From an uncultured Pseudoxanthomonas sp. (GTDB taxonomy: Bacteria; Pseudomonadota; Gammaproteobacteria; Xanthomonadales; Xanthomonadaceae): a stretch of DNA of 64,000 nucleotides. The notes beneath the pieces are model-generated. The model did no database searches and was not told the DNA's origin. It saw only the letters and a list, made by a program, of their open reading frames with translations. Position 1 is the first letter of the stretch. Every line of letters starts with the position of its first letter. Shown piece by piece: positions 1 to 8,336 of this stretch. Position numbers and translations under genes: made by a program. The stretch spans positions 310,001 to 374,000 of the forward strand of contig CAMLGZ010000002.1 of assembly GCA_946479745.1 (NCBI GenBank), read 5' to 3'.

Positions 1-741
1 CGGATGGGCCAGGCGTTGTTGCATGCCCAGCAGCACTTCGCTCTCGGCCTGCTTCTGGCGTGTTTCCAGCGCGGCGGCATTGGATTCCCAACCTTCCTCG
101 ATCAGTTGCAGGAAACCGGGATAGATGAAGGCAAACAACCGGGGATTCTCGCCAGTGGTGGACCATGTGAACGAAGGAGTCAGTCCAACGCCGGTCATCG
201 CCACCAGTTGCACCTGGCGCTTTTCACCACCGCGGGTGACTTCCGCATCGGCGACCTTGCGCACGGTCAAGGTGCCGCTGGGAATCAAAGGCAGCTTGCC
301 GTCGCCGCGCTTGGCGAGCGCCGACATCGCGACCGAAAAACCTTCTGGCGTACCACCCAAGGCCGAATAAAGAGCCGTGCCCGAAACCGGTTGCCTGCCT
401 TGATCCGAAGTCGACTTCCACTCCGCGCTGTCGCCGGTGCGCGAGAACGTTTCGTCCACCTTGGCTCCGAAGGTGGAGGTACCGGTGACCTTGTACTGGC
501 TGTAGGTGCCATCGGCGGCCAGCTTGTATTCCTCTTTCAGTTCCGGGCCGCGGCCGTTGTCCTTGAAGATGAAATCGACGTGGGTGGTGCCGTCGTCGTC
601 CTTGCGAACGACCTGTTCGCCGGCCTTGGTGCCGCCATCGACCAGGGCCACGTAACGGATGGTTTCGGCCGCCGCCGCCGGGCCCGCGAGGACCGGGCCG
701 ACCAGGAGCAGCGCAAGGGAAAGACACAGGACATGCTTCAT
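1..741 (-). CDS. Secreted amidohydrolase-family protein, N-terminal part (cut by window edge)
   Basis: The frame is open from the ATG at 741 to base 1, giving 247 codons with no stop, so the C-terminus lies outside the window. The protein opens with a signal peptide (MKHVLCLSLALLLVGPVLAG, cleavage near AAAAE). A beta-rich region starting ETIRYVALVDGGTKAGEQ and containing FKDNGRGPELKEEY follows. From memory this matches the N-terminal domain preceding the metal-dependent amidohydrolase domain in Xanthomonas proteins; the catalytic domain itself is not visible here. A GGAG ribosome-binding site lies 8 bases before the ATG. The gene is divergent from dcp. The amidohydrolase label depends on the missing part. 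Confidence 0.7.
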   Translation of the reverse strand, partial: MKHVLCLSLALLLVGPVLAGPAAAAETIRYVALVDGGTKAGEQVVRKDDDGTTHVDFIFKDNGRGPELKEEYKLAADGTYSQYKVTGTSTFGAKVDETFSRTGDSAEWKSTSDQGRQPVSGTALYSALGGTPEGFSVAMSALAKRGDGKLPLIPSGTLTVRKVADAEVTRGGEKRQVQLVAMTGVGLTPSFTWSTTGENPRLFAFIYPGFLQLIEEGWESNAAALETRQKQAESEVLLGMQQRLAHP

Positions 742-894
742 CCGCAGATCTCCAGGGGAAATAGATGGCGGGCCAGAACGGCCGCCGCCGAGCTTATCCC
801 AGCCCCGCATCGGCCACCCCTGTCTTTCGTCACAGGTGCGGCACAGGGCCCTTCGGTTAGCCTGTAAAGTCCAACTCTGTAAGGAAGCTGCAGA

Positions 895-3105
895 ATGACC
901 ACCCGTCTCGCCCTGGCGCTTGCCGCCTCCCTTGGACTCGCCATGCCCGCTTATTCCCAAGCCGCAGCGCCGGCCGCAACCCAGGCCGCCAAGGCCTCCA
1001 ATCCCGCGCTCCAGAACAACCCGTTTTCAGCAGAAAGTCCGCTTCCTCTGCACTACCCCCAGTTCGACAAGATCAAGGACAGCGATTTCGCCCCTGCCTT
1101 CGATGCCGGCATGGCCGTGCAACTGAAGGAAATCGACGCCATTGCCGACAATGCCGAAGCACCGACCTTCGACGACACCATCCTGGCCATGGAAAAGAGC
1201 GGCCAGGTGTTGAATCGCGCCCAGACCGTCTTCTTCAGCCTGGTCGGCGCCGACACCAATCCGGCACGCGAGAAGCTGCGCAGCGATTATTCGGGCAAGT
1301 TCGCCGCGCACAGCGATGCGATCGCGCTCAACGGCAAGCTCTTCGCACGCATCGATGCGCTGTACGATAAGCGCGACACGCTGGGCCTGGATGCCGAAGG
1401 CGTGCGTCTGGTGGAGCGCTACCACACCGATTTCGTGCGCGGCGGCGCCAAGCTGTCCGACGCCGACAAGGCCAAGCTCAAAGCGATGAACGGCGAACTG
1501 GCCGCGCTGGGCACCAAGTTCAGCCAGAACGTGCTGGGCGACGTGAATGCCTCGGCGGTAGTCATCGACAACGCCAAGCAGCTGGACGGCTTCACCTCCG
1601 AGCAGATCGCCACTGCCGCCGCTGCCGCCAAGTCGCGCAAGCTGGAAGGCAAGTACGTCATCGCCCTGCTCAACACCACCGGCCAGCCGCCGGAATCCGA
1701 ACTGACCGACCGCGCCACGCGCCAGAAACTGCACGAAGCCTCCGTCGCGCGCGGCAGCCACGGCGGCGAATTCGACAACCGCGAGATCATCAGCAAGATC
1801 ATGAAGCTGCGCGCCGACCGCGCCAAGCTGCTGGGCTACCCCAACCACGCCGCTTACGTGCTGGAAGACGAAACCGCCAAGACCCCGCAGGCCGTCAACG
1901 ACATGCTGGGCAAGCTGGCCCCGGCCGCGGTGGCCAACGCCAAGCGCGAAGCCGCCGACCTGCAGAAGATGATCGACAAGGAAGGCGGTGGATTCCAGCT
2001 GGCGCCGTGGGACTGGTCCTTCTATGCGGAGAAAGTGCGCAAGGACAAATTCAATTTCGACGAAGCCCAGCTCAAACCGTATCTGGAACTGGACAGCGTG
2101 CAGCAGAACGGCGTTTTCTACGCTGCCAACCAGTTGTACGGCCTCACCTTCAAGGAACGCAAGGATCTGCCCGTCTACGAGCCCAGCGTGCGCGTGTTCG
2201 ACGTGTTCGACGCCGACGGCAAGCAGTTGGCGATCTTCATCTCCGACATGTACGCGCGCGAATCCAAGCGCGGCGGCGCCTGGATGAATTCCTACGTGTC
2301 GCAATCGGGCCTGACCGGCTACCTGCCGGTGGTGGCCAACCACCTCAACATCCCCAAGCCGCCGGCCGGCAAGCCGACCCTGCTGACCTGGGACGAAGTG
2401 ACCACCATGTTCCATGAGTTCGGCCATGCCCTGCACGGCATGTTCTCCAACGTGGAATATCCCTACTTCACCGGCACCAGCGTGCCGCGAGACTTCGTCG
2501 AATATCCCTCGCAGGTCAACGAGATGTGGGCCGACTGGCCGGCGATCCTGAAGAACTATGCCAAGCACCATGAAACCGGCGCGCCGATGCCGCAGGAACT
2601 GTTGGACAAGGTGGTCGCTGCCGCAAAGTTCAACCAGGGTTTCAAAACCACCGAGTACCTGGGCGCAGCCATGCTGGATCAACGCTGGCACCAGATTGGC
2701 GCCGACCAGGTTCCCAATGCGGCCGGCGTGATGGCGTTCGAGGCCGCCGCGCAGAAAACCGACGGTACCGACTACGCGCCGGTCCCGCCGCGTTACCGCA
2801 CGCCCTACTTCAGCCACATCATGGGCGGCTACTCTGCCGGCTACTACGCTTACATCTGGTCCGAAGTGCTGGACGCCAACAGCGTGGAATGGTTCGAGCA
2901 GCACGGCGGCCTGAAGCGCGAAAACGGCGACCACTTCCGCAAGACCCTGCTCTCGCGCGGCGGCAGCAAAGATGCGCTGCAGCTGTTCCAGGACTTTGCT
3001 GGCCATGCGCCGAAGATCGAGCCGTTGCTGAAAAAGCGCGGACTGGTGGCGGAAGTCGCCGACGGCGCCGTTCCGACCCCGGCGCCCGACGCCCCCAAGG
3101 AATAA
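895..3105 (+). CDS. dcp: M3 family peptidyl-dipeptidase Dcp, exported
   Basis: This 736-residue zinc metallopeptidase of the thimet oligopeptidase family removes dipeptides from peptide C-termini. The zinc motif FHEFGHALHG is near residues 506-515, and the third ligand Glu (VNEMWADW) is about 35 residues later. The length fits Dcp plus a leader. The N-terminus MTTRLALALAASLGLAMPAY looks like a signal peptide followed by an Ala/Pro-rich linker, so a periplasmic location is likely, unlike cytoplasmic E. coli Dcp. AAGGAAG lies upstream of the ATG. A strong hairpin terminator follows, so the gene appears monocistronic. The C-terminal tail is Pro/Ala-rich and probably disordered. Confidence 0.93.
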   Translation: MTTRLALALAASLGLAMPAYSQAAAPAATQAAKASNPALQNNPFSAESPLPLHYPQFDKIKDSDFAPAFDAGMAVQLKEIDAIADNAEAPTFDDTILAMEKSGQVLNRAQTVFFSLVGADTNPAREKLRSDYSGKFAAHSDAIALNGKLFARIDALYDKRDTLGLDAEGVRLVERYHTDFVRGGAKLSDADKAKLKAMNGELAALGTKFSQNVLGDVNASAVVIDNAKQLDGFTSEQIATAAAAAKSRKLEGKYVIALLNTTGQPPESELTDRATRQKLHEASVARGSHGGEFDNREIISKIMKLRADRAKLLGYPNHAAYVLEDETAKTPQAVNDMLGKLAPAAVANAKREAADLQKMIDKEGGGFQLAPWDWSFYAEKVRKDKFNFDEAQLKPYLELDSVQQNGVFYAANQLYGLTFKERKDLPVYEPSVRVFDVFDADGKQLAIFISDMYARESKRGGAWMNSYVSQSGLTGYLPVVANHLNIPKPPAGKPTLLTWDEVTTMFHEFGHALHGMFSNVEYPYFTGTSVPRDFVEYPSQVNEMWADWPAILKNYAKHHETGAPMPQELLDKVVAAAKFNQGFKTTEYLGAAMLDQRWHQIGADQVPNAAGVMAFEAAAQKTDGTDYAPVPPRYRTPYFSHIMGGYSAGYYAYIWSEVLDANSVEWFEQHGGLKRENGDHFRKTLLSRGGSKDALQLFQDFAGHAPKIEPLLKKRGLVAEVADGAVPTPAPDAPKE

Positions 3106-3125
3106 GCCCTACCCTTCTCGTTGTG

Positions 3126-3159
3126 CAAGCACGCCACCTTCGGGTGGCGTGCTTGTTTT
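3126..3159 (+). terminator. Intrinsic terminator after dcp
   Basis: A 13-bp perfect stem (CAAGCACGCCACC pairing with GGTGGCGTGCTTG) has a TTCG tetraloop and is followed by TTTTG. It lies 20 bases past the dcp stop. It may also stop the convergent glycerophosphodiesterase transcript, though the minus-strand side lacks a T run. Confidence 0.85.
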
Positions 3160-3181
3160 GGGAATCCCGATTGCGACGGTC

Positions 3182-4489
3182 TCAGTGCTCGCGCAGCGGC
3201 CGGCTCAAATCCAGGAATATCTCGCGCGCGGCCACGCCCTGGTCCGGCTGGTCGATGAAAAAGCCCTGCACGCCAAGACCGTATAGCTGCACGGCTTCGG
3301 CGATCACCGACTGCGGGATTCCACCCGGCGTCTGCGCAAGGAAAGACTCTTCCGCGCGCAAGGTGTAGGGATGCACTTGCAATCCCGCCTTCAGCGCCCA
3401 ACCGAGCATGGGATGCACCAGGCCTGTTCCCTGGCTGGCCAGTTCGGCCTTGCCGTCGCGGTTGGCGTCGACCTTGACCGGCAGCGATTGACGCGGCAGC
3501 AGGTTGCCCTTCCAAGGGCCTACGCCGCTGGCGTAGTTCGCCTTCATCCATTGCAAGACCTGTTCGGTGGCGAACGCGCCATACAGAGTGTTGGCATTTA
3601 TGCCGCCCTCGACTTGCCCGATCAAACCGCCGTACAGCGCAACAAGGTTGGCGCCATGGCTGGCGTTGTAGACCACGTCATAGGGCTTGGCCGCATAGAA
3701 ATCGTCGTACAGCTGCACAAGCGGCAGGTCCACGCCGGCCCCGGGCATCCAGCGCTTCTTCAATTCGATCAGGTTCTCGATCTCGAAGCTCTGGATATAG
3801 ACCCGCGACGGATCGGTGAAACCCTCCGTCACCAGCGTTTCGATCAGCTTGGCGCCCAGAGAGACCCCGATGGGGCTGCCGTCGATCCGGCGACCTTCCT
3901 TGGCGAAATAAGTCGGGTGCTTGGTTTCCGGATACACGCCGACGCGACGCCCGCCGCGGCTTTCCTGCTTGGCCAGCTGCACTACTTCGGCGAAAGTCGG
4001 AATGGCGTACAAGCCGTCGAAACGGGTGTTGCCCGGGCGGACCTGCGGGATGCGCTCCTTCGCACGCAGCGTCTTGATCTCGGCCAGGGTGAAGTCTTCG
4101 GTGAACCAGCCGGTCATCGCCACGCCATCGACGAGTTTCGTGGTCTTGCGGCCGGCGAATTCGGGATGCGTGGCGACATCGGTAGTGCCGGAGATTTCGT
4201 TCTCGTGGCGAGCGACCAGCACGCCGTCCTTGGTGGCGACCAGATCCGGCTCGATGAAATCGGCGCCCTGCTGGATGGCCAGACGGTAGGACGCCAGCGT
4301 GTGCTCGGGGCGGTAGCCGCTCGCGCCGCGGTGCCCAATGACGATCAATCCGCCATGCTTGTCGTGCCCGCGCTGGCCGGACTTCTGGGAGCTGACGGTC
4401 TCTTGTGCGAAAGCAATCACAGCCAGTGAGAACAGGGCGCATGCGGACAATGCACGGACAAGCGTAACGCGGTTCGGTCTGTTGTTCAT
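3182..4489 (-). CDS. glpQ: Glycerophosphodiester phosphodiesterase, periplasmic (GlpQ type)
   Basis: This 435-residue enzyme hydrolyses deacylated phospholipid diesters to glycerol-3-phosphate and an alcohol. Residues 50-71 contain IGHRGASGYRPEHTLASY with the catalytic His53 and Arg54 and the metal-binding Glu62. EPDLV at 80-84 and the second catalytic His95 (VARHENEIS) complete the active site. A signal peptide (MNNRPNRVTLVRALSACALF) indicates the periplasm. The frame is open further upstream to 4606, but the ATG at 4489 is preferred because it has an AAAGGACG ribosome-binding site and starts the signal peptide. No glpT transporter is adjacent. It is convergent with dcp. Confidence 0.92.
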   Translation of the reverse strand: MNNRPNRVTLVRALSACALFSLAVIAFAQETVSSQKSGQRGHDKHGGLIVIGHRGASGYRPEHTLASYRLAIQQGADFIEPDLVATKDGVLVARHENEISGTTDVATHPEFAGRKTTKLVDGVAMTGWFTEDFTLAEIKTLRAKERIPQVRPGNTRFDGLYAIPTFAEVVQLAKQESRGGRRVGVYPETKHPTYFAKEGRRIDGSPIGVSLGAKLIETLVTEGFTDPSRVYIQSFEIENLIELKKRWMPGAGVDLPLVQLYDDFYAAKPYDVVYNASHGANLVALYGGLIGQVEGGINANTLYGAFATEQVLQWMKANYASGVGPWKGNLLPRQSLPVKVDANRDGKAELASQGTGLVHPMLGWALKAGLQVHPYTLRAEESFLAQTPGGIPQSVIAEAVQLYGLGVQGFFIDQPDQGVAAREIFLDLSRPLREH

Positions 4490-4676
4490 CGGTTCGTCCT
4501 TTTGGGAGATCGGGATGCCGGACTTCCCCCTCAAGCCGACACGGCTAGCCTCGAACCCGCAGATTGCAGCCGCTTTACCGAATGACTTACGCCGCGTGAC
4601 CCGCACGCGGCGTGTGATGCCTGTCCGTTATCTCCGAAGAAGCTCCCTTCACACCCCGTTGCCGACGTCGCCTCAC

Positions 4677-4773
4677 GCCACCGCTGAGTGCGCGTGGGGC
4701 AAGGAGGAATGAGGAAATGTATGTCGATACACGACCGAATGAGGACGCCGCCCCACGTGCACTCAGCGGTGGC
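4677..4773. repeat. 24-bp inverted repeat with 49-base spacer
   Basis: The arm at 4677-4700 (begins GCCACCGCTGAGTGC, ends GTGGGGC) is the reverse complement of the arm at 4750-4773 with a single mismatch. The spacer contains AGGAGGAATGAGG. There is no GTAG head, so this is a different family from the palindromes elsewhere in the window. Confidence 0.8.
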
Positions 4774-4781
4774 CCTTCGGG

Positions 4782-4880
4782 TTGCTTGTCCCAGGCCGCC
4801 AGACGCCCGCGCGCGGCTTGAACAGGCGGCCAGCCTGTCGCGGCGCCACGCACGAACGCCCGACGGCCCGGGACAAGCAA
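4782..4880. repeat. 11-bp inverted repeat enclosing a small hairpin
   Basis: TTGCTTGTCCC at 4782-4792 pairs perfectly with GGGACAAGCAA at 4870-4880. The 77-base interval contains ACAGGC/GCCTGT and other short GC-rich stems. It directly follows the 24-bp inverted repeat, so the two may be parts of one folded element. Confidence 0.6.
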
Positions 4881-4910
4881 CGTGACCCCTTCCAATAGCG
4901 TTAACAGGCC

Positions 4911-5327
4911 CTAGTCCAACAACTTTTGTTGCTGACCCGAAGTCTCCGTCCAGTGGTAGCGGCCGGTAGCCGGGTCGTACACGCGATTGGGTGCGATCTG
5001 GATCATGCCGTTGATCGGCCTGCCGTTGGCGTCAAGCACGCTGGCAGGTCGTTTCCGTGTCGCAGGCGACTTCGATTCGGTCGGCACTTCACGCGCCGGC
5101 CCCGTGCTGGGAATGGCCGTAGGCGCCTGTGGACGCTGGTTGGGGTCGTTGGCCACCCTGGGTACCTGCGCAGGTTGCGCCTGGTCGAGCTTGGGGCCGA
5201 TGCCGCTGTTGCTGGGCGGGGTGACCGGCTTGGTGGTGGGCACAACGGGTTGCTGCAGTTGCTGCGACAGCGCAGGCAGCGCGATCAGACCGATCAACGC
5301 AGCGAAAATCAGGGGAATGCGTTTCAT
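4911..5327 (-). CDS. Small exported Pro/Gln-rich protein of unknown function
   Basis: This 138-residue protein begins MKRIPLIFAALIGLIALPAL, a clear signal peptide ending at ALSQQ. The next 85 residues are rich in Pro, Thr, Gln and Ser and are likely disordered. The C-terminal 45 residues look more ordered (RVYDPATGRYHWTETSG). I do not recognise the family. The ATG at 5327 was chosen over an in-frame codon at 5357 because it begins the signal peptide and has CGGAG upstream. It is probably periplasmic or surface-exposed. Confidence 0.65.
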   Translation of the reverse strand: MKRIPLIFAALIGLIALPALSQQLQQPVVPTTKPVTPPSNSGIGPKLDQAQPAQVPRVANDPNQRPQAPTAIPSTGPAREVPTESKSPATRKRPASVLDANGRPINGMIQIAPNRVYDPATGRYHWTETSGQQQKLLD

Positions 5328-5413
5328 GAGACGGCTCCGTTGGGAGGATTGGCCCAACCGTAGCGCCCCCTACCTTCATGCATCATGAAAGTCCGCTTGA
5401 ACGCGCGCGCGTT

Positions 5414-6544
5414 TCAGCGTGGAGCCAGATAACCGCCCTTCACCCCGCCGTTGGACAGCACCACCTGCCACAACTGCGAATTGCGCACACGGAAGGTGGC
5501 CATGGACGCGGCCAGATAGAACCGCCACATGCGGCGGAAGCGCTCGTCGTAACGCGCGGCCGGCGGCCAGGCGCGCTCCACGTTTTCACGCCAGGCCTGC
5601 AAGGTGCGATCGTAGTCGGCGCCGAAGTTGTGCCAGTCCTCGATTACGAACAGGCCTTCCACCGCGTGCGCGATCTGCTCCGTGGAAGGCAGCATCGAGT
5701 TGGGGAAGATGTAACGCCCGATCCAGGGGTCTGTATGGTTGACCGAACGGTTGGTGCCAATGGTGTGCAGCAGGAACAACGCGCCCGGTGGCAGACAACG
5801 CCGCGCCACCTCGAAATAGCCGCGATAGTTCTTCACGCCCACATGCTCGAACATGCCGATGGACAGCGCCGCATCGAACGGCTCGTGCAGCTCGCGATAA
5901 TCCTGCAGGCGGATTTCGATCGGCAGGCCGGCGCATAGTTCGCGCGCATAGTCGGCCTGCTCTTTCGAGATGGTGATGCCTACCCCGCTGACTCCATAAC
6001 GCTCGGCGGCGAATTTGAGCGCCTCGCCCCAACCGCAACCGATGTCCAGCACGCGCATGCCCGGCTGCAGGCGAAGCTTGCGACAGATCAGGTCCAGCTT
6101 CGCTTCCTGCGCCGCATCCAGCCCGTCCAGCACGCGTCCGTCGGCCTGCGTCCAGTACCCGCAGCTGTAGACCAGCCGCCGGCCCAGCATGGCCGCATAC
6201 AGATCGTTGCCCAGGTCGTAGTGGCGCTCCCCCACTTCCCGGCTGCGGCTGCGGCTCTGCAGGTTCAACAGCCGCGCGCGCAGCGCATCCCAGAGTTCGC
6301 CGGCGCCGTGCACGCGCTGCTCCAGTCGGGCCTGCAGCAGATGGAACAGGAACCCGTCCAGCGACTCCGCATCCCACCAGCCGTCCATATAGCTTTCACC
6401 CAGGCCCAGCGATCCCTGCCCCAGCACCCGTGCATAGAAATGCGGGTCGTGCACCTGCAGATCCCAGGGGCGCTTGCCCCCGATCTGCACGTCCGCATCC
6501 GCAAGCAGTTGGGCGACCCGTCGTTGGAAGCGCTGCTGCGGCAT
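5414..6544 (-). CDS. cfa: Cyclopropane-fatty-acyl-phospholipid synthase
   Basis: This 376-residue enzyme transfers a methylene group from S-adenosylmethionine to the cis double bond of membrane phospholipid acyl chains. The family hallmark HYDLGNDLYAAML is at 108-120. The SAM-binding motif VLDIGCGWGEALKFAAE is at 165-181, and the conserved EHVGVKNY element lies near 245. The length matches the family (E. coli Cfa is 382 residues). It starts 15 bases after the stop of the DUF3298 lipoprotein gene on the same strand, so the two are probably cotranscribed. It is a peripheral inner-membrane enzyme. Confidence 0.95.
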   Translation of the reverse strand: MPQQRFQRRVAQLLADADVQIGGKRPWDLQVHDPHFYARVLGQGSLGLGESYMDGWWDAESLDGFLFHLLQARLEQRVHGAGELWDALRARLLNLQSRSRSREVGERHYDLGNDLYAAMLGRRLVYSCGYWTQADGRVLDGLDAAQEAKLDLICRKLRLQPGMRVLDIGCGWGEALKFAAERYGVSGVGITISKEQADYARELCAGLPIEIRLQDYRELHEPFDAALSIGMFEHVGVKNYRGYFEVARRCLPPGALFLLHTIGTNRSVNHTDPWIGRYIFPNSMLPSTEQIAHAVEGLFVIEDWHNFGADYDRTLQAWRENVERAWPPAARYDERFRRMWRFYLAASMATFRVRNSQLWQVVLSNGGVKGGYLAPR

Positions 6545-6559
6545 GGTCCCGGTCCGATA

Positions 6560-7390
6560 TCAGGACTTGGCGAACAGGCCTGCGTACTCGGGAGCGACGT
6601 AGGGCAGCAACACCGTTGCCGGCACATCCACCGTCTGCGTACCGTCCGCGTAGGGGCCAACCTGATAAGGCGGGAACACGAAGCGCAACGCCGTGACCTT
6701 GCCGTCGGCGCCGAGCACCGGCTGGAACTGGCTGAAATTGTCCACGTCCGGCTCGGTGCCTTCGTCGATCATCTTGTCGGCGCTGCGTACGAACTGCAGC
6801 CGCTCTTCCGGCGGCATTTCGTCGGCGTCGGCGCGCACCGACACGCCGGTGTGCAACTGCTCGCGGATATAGGCACCGATGGCGGCCCAGCCTTCCACCT
6901 TGGGCACCAGTTCTTTGGCCGTCAGCAGTTTGTTCTGCGAAGGCAGCCATACGAAGCGCGCCACCAGCGGTTCGCCGTGTGCGCCGCCAGTGTAGCGGCT
7001 GCCATCGGCGGCGATGGCTACCAACTCCGGTGTTTCCGCGACTTGTTCGAAGCTGAGCGACAGTTCGTACGGCGCCGACGGCTTGTCGTTGCCGAATCCG
7101 GCCACGGCCTGCATCAGTTCTGCTCGCGCCGCATCCGAATAGGCGGCAACGGCCTGCGCCAGGCCCGGATACTTGTTGAGCGTCGGTGGGTAGCTGATGC
7201 CCACGATGTAGGCGTCGTTGGTTTCGATGACATCCTTGAGTTCGGGTGTTGCCGGCACGCCCGCGACCGGGGCTCCTACGGGGGCGGTCTCGGGTTGCGC
7301 GGGGGCGACGGACGTGTCGGCTTCGCGCTTGCATGCGCCCAGGGCCAACGCCAACAGCAAAATCAGGGGGAATTTCGACACGGATCGCAC
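6560..7390 (-). CDS. DUF3298/DUF4163 (RsiV-like) lipoprotein
   Basis: This 276-residue protein starts at GTG 7390, which has GGAAGGAG seven bases upstream and begins a lipoprotein leader (VRSVSKFPLILLLALALGAC). The lipobox Cys is residue 20. The mature part has the DUF4163/DUF3298 layout: an early beta region with YTGGAHGEPLVARFVW, a helix AAIGAYIREQL, and a C-terminal FVFPPYQVGPYADG. That ending is typical of RsiV-type and lysozyme-binding-like domains. It should be an outer- or inner-membrane lipoprotein facing the periplasm. The true ligand is unknown; no sigma factor lies beside it. It forms a likely operon with downstream cfa and perhaps the upstream GNAT gene. Confidence 0.82.
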   Translation of the reverse strand: MRSVSKFPLILLLALALGACKREADTSVAPAQPETAPVGAPVAGVPATPELKDVIETNDAYIVGISYPPTLNKYPGLAQAVAAYSDAARAELMQAVAGFGNDKPSAPYELSLSFEQVAETPELVAIAADGSRYTGGAHGEPLVARFVWLPSQNKLLTAKELVPKVEGWAAIGAYIREQLHTGVSVRADADEMPPEERLQFVRSADKMIDEGTEPDVDNFSQFQPVLGADGKVTALRFVFPPYQVGPYADGTQTVDVPATVLLPYVAPEYAGLFAKS

Positions 7391-7475
7391 GACCAGACTC
7401 CTTCCAGGGAATGCGCACAGTTTATGCCGCGACGCAGCAGCGCAACAGCCGGTTTTCGGATTGGCGCCGCCCCCG

Positions 7476-7751
7476 TTAATCCACCAGATCCGCGTACTCG
7501 GGGTGATGCCGGACATAGGCGGCCGAATAGGAACAGGCCGGCACCACCCGCAAACCTTCGGCCCGGGCATAGTCCAGCGCCGCCTTGACCAGCTCGCCGG
7601 CGATCCCGCGGCCGCCGATAGCTTCCGGCACGCCGGTGTGGTCGATGGTCAGGCGCTTACCGTCGTGGCGGTAAAGCAGCTCAGCTTCGTGCCCTTCGAC
7701 CTGGACGGCGAAGCGATGGGAGATGGGGTCGTGGGCGATGTCCAGGGGCAT
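7476..7751 (-). CDS. Small GNAT-fold N-acetyltransferase (YjdJ/COG2388 type)
   Basis: This 91-residue protein belongs to the short Gcn5-related acetyltransferase group. It has the AELLYRHDGKRLTIDHTGVP strand region, the acetyl-CoA loop GGRGIAGELVKAALDYA near 46-62, and the conserved ending VPACSYSAAYVRHHPEYADL. GGAGAG lies upstream of the ATG. Its substrate is unknown. It precedes the lipoprotein and cfa genes on the same strand, 85 bases away. Confidence 0.85.
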   Translation of the reverse strand: MPLDIAHDPISHRFAVQVEGHEAELLYRHDGKRLTIDHTGVPEAIGGRGIAGELVKAALDYARAEGLRVVPACSYSAAYVRHHPEYADLVD

Positions 7752-7898
7752 GGGTCTCTCCAGTGGGGAATGCGTCAGGGGCTGGATTGTGCCGCAAGCG
7801 GTTCAGGGGGCGGCAAAACTGGACGCGGCGCGTCACTTTCGGGCTGGCCAGTGCTGCTCGCCCCCGTCCTTCAAGGCTTTCAGCGCAACGACTCACAG

Positions 7899-7915
7899 TT
7901 GGCACGATAACTGCT
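7899..7915 (+). promoter_or_regulatory. Sigma-54 (RpoN) promoter
   Basis: TTGGCACGATAACTGCT matches the -24/-12 consensus YTGGCACGRNNNTTGCW at every informative position except C for T at the start of the -12 box. The GG and GC dinucleotides are separated by the required 10 bases. The predicted start is near 7926, leaving a 5' leader of about 27 bases before the ATG at 7953. Confidence 0.75.
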
Positions 7916-7952
7916 TTATCCCTCCCAAGAGCTAAACACACGGGGAACGGCA

Positions 7953-8171
7953 ATGAACTTCGACGACGCAACCATCAACAACAACAACAATTCGTCCAGC
8001 GACTTCACTCTGCTGGAAGGTCTCTACCAGCTTGCCGTTACCGGTCACACCGACGACTGGGAATTCGAGCGCCTCAACAACGCCGTATACGAGCGCCTGC
8101 TGTCTTCCTACAACGGCGGTGTCGACATGGGCATGCATGAAGACGCCAACCCGCTGAAGATGGTGGGCTGA
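7953..8171 (+). CDS. 72-residue Asn-rich protein under a sigma-54 promoter
   Basis: Family not recognised. The protein starts MNFDDATINNNNNSSSDFTL, has a compact acidic and aromatic middle (GLYQLAVTGHTDDWEFERL), and ends HEDANPLKMVG. It has no signal peptide or membrane segment and is net acidic. GGGGAA precedes the ATG, a sigma-54 promoter lies 38 bases upstream, and a strong terminator lies 108 bases past the stop, so it is a complete monocistronic unit. The neighbours are on the opposite strand. The unit organisation supports a real gene despite the short length. The Asn run could be a linker. A peptide precursor is possible, but no maturation enzyme is nearby. Confidence 0.72.
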   Translation: MNFDDATINNNNNSSSDFTLLEGLYQLAVTGHTDDWEFERLNNAVYERLLSSYNGGVDMGMHEDANPLKMVG

Positions 8172-8279
8172 GCTTACTCGCCGCGTCGACAGCACTTGTT
8201 TTCAGAGCTTCTGTTGTAGAACCTCGTTCCAAAGCAACACCCAGAAGAACAACGATAAGACGACCCGTACGCGGGTCCG

Positions 8280-8317
8280 GACGCAGGTGGCGGGGGTCAC
8301 CTGCGTCATTTTTTTTG
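8280..8317 (+). terminator. Intrinsic terminator of the sigma-54 unit
   Basis: A 10-bp perfect stem (GACGCAGGTG with CACCTGCGTC) with an 8-base G-rich loop is followed by A and eight T. A smaller hairpin, GACCCG/CGGGTC, lies just before it at about 8262-8278. The long U tract is also typical of Hfq-bound small RNA 3' ends. Confidence 0.88.
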
Positions 8318-8336
8318 CGGCCCCGCCGCAACGACC

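Larger units (their letters stand above)
4490..4910. other. Structured intergenic region, no gene seen
   Basis: I find no convincing coding sequence in these 421 bases; open frames on both strands lack ribosome-binding sites and family features. The part nearest 4489 should hold the glpQ promoter. The part from 4677 to 4880 is dominated by two sets of inverted repeats, listed separately, plus a small hairpin ACAGGC-GGCCA-GCCTGT near 4824-4840. It could be a non-coding RNA or a mobile palindromic element. Confidence 0.5.

Noticed and set aside
1027..3006. A 659-residue minus-strand frame opposite dcp
   Set aside because: Antisense to the HEFGH-containing Dcp; composition is typical of a shadow frame.
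7953..8171. The Asn-rich small protein as a RiPP precursor
   Set aside because: No maturation enzyme, transporter or leader motif is nearby; the sigma-54 context alone does not support this.
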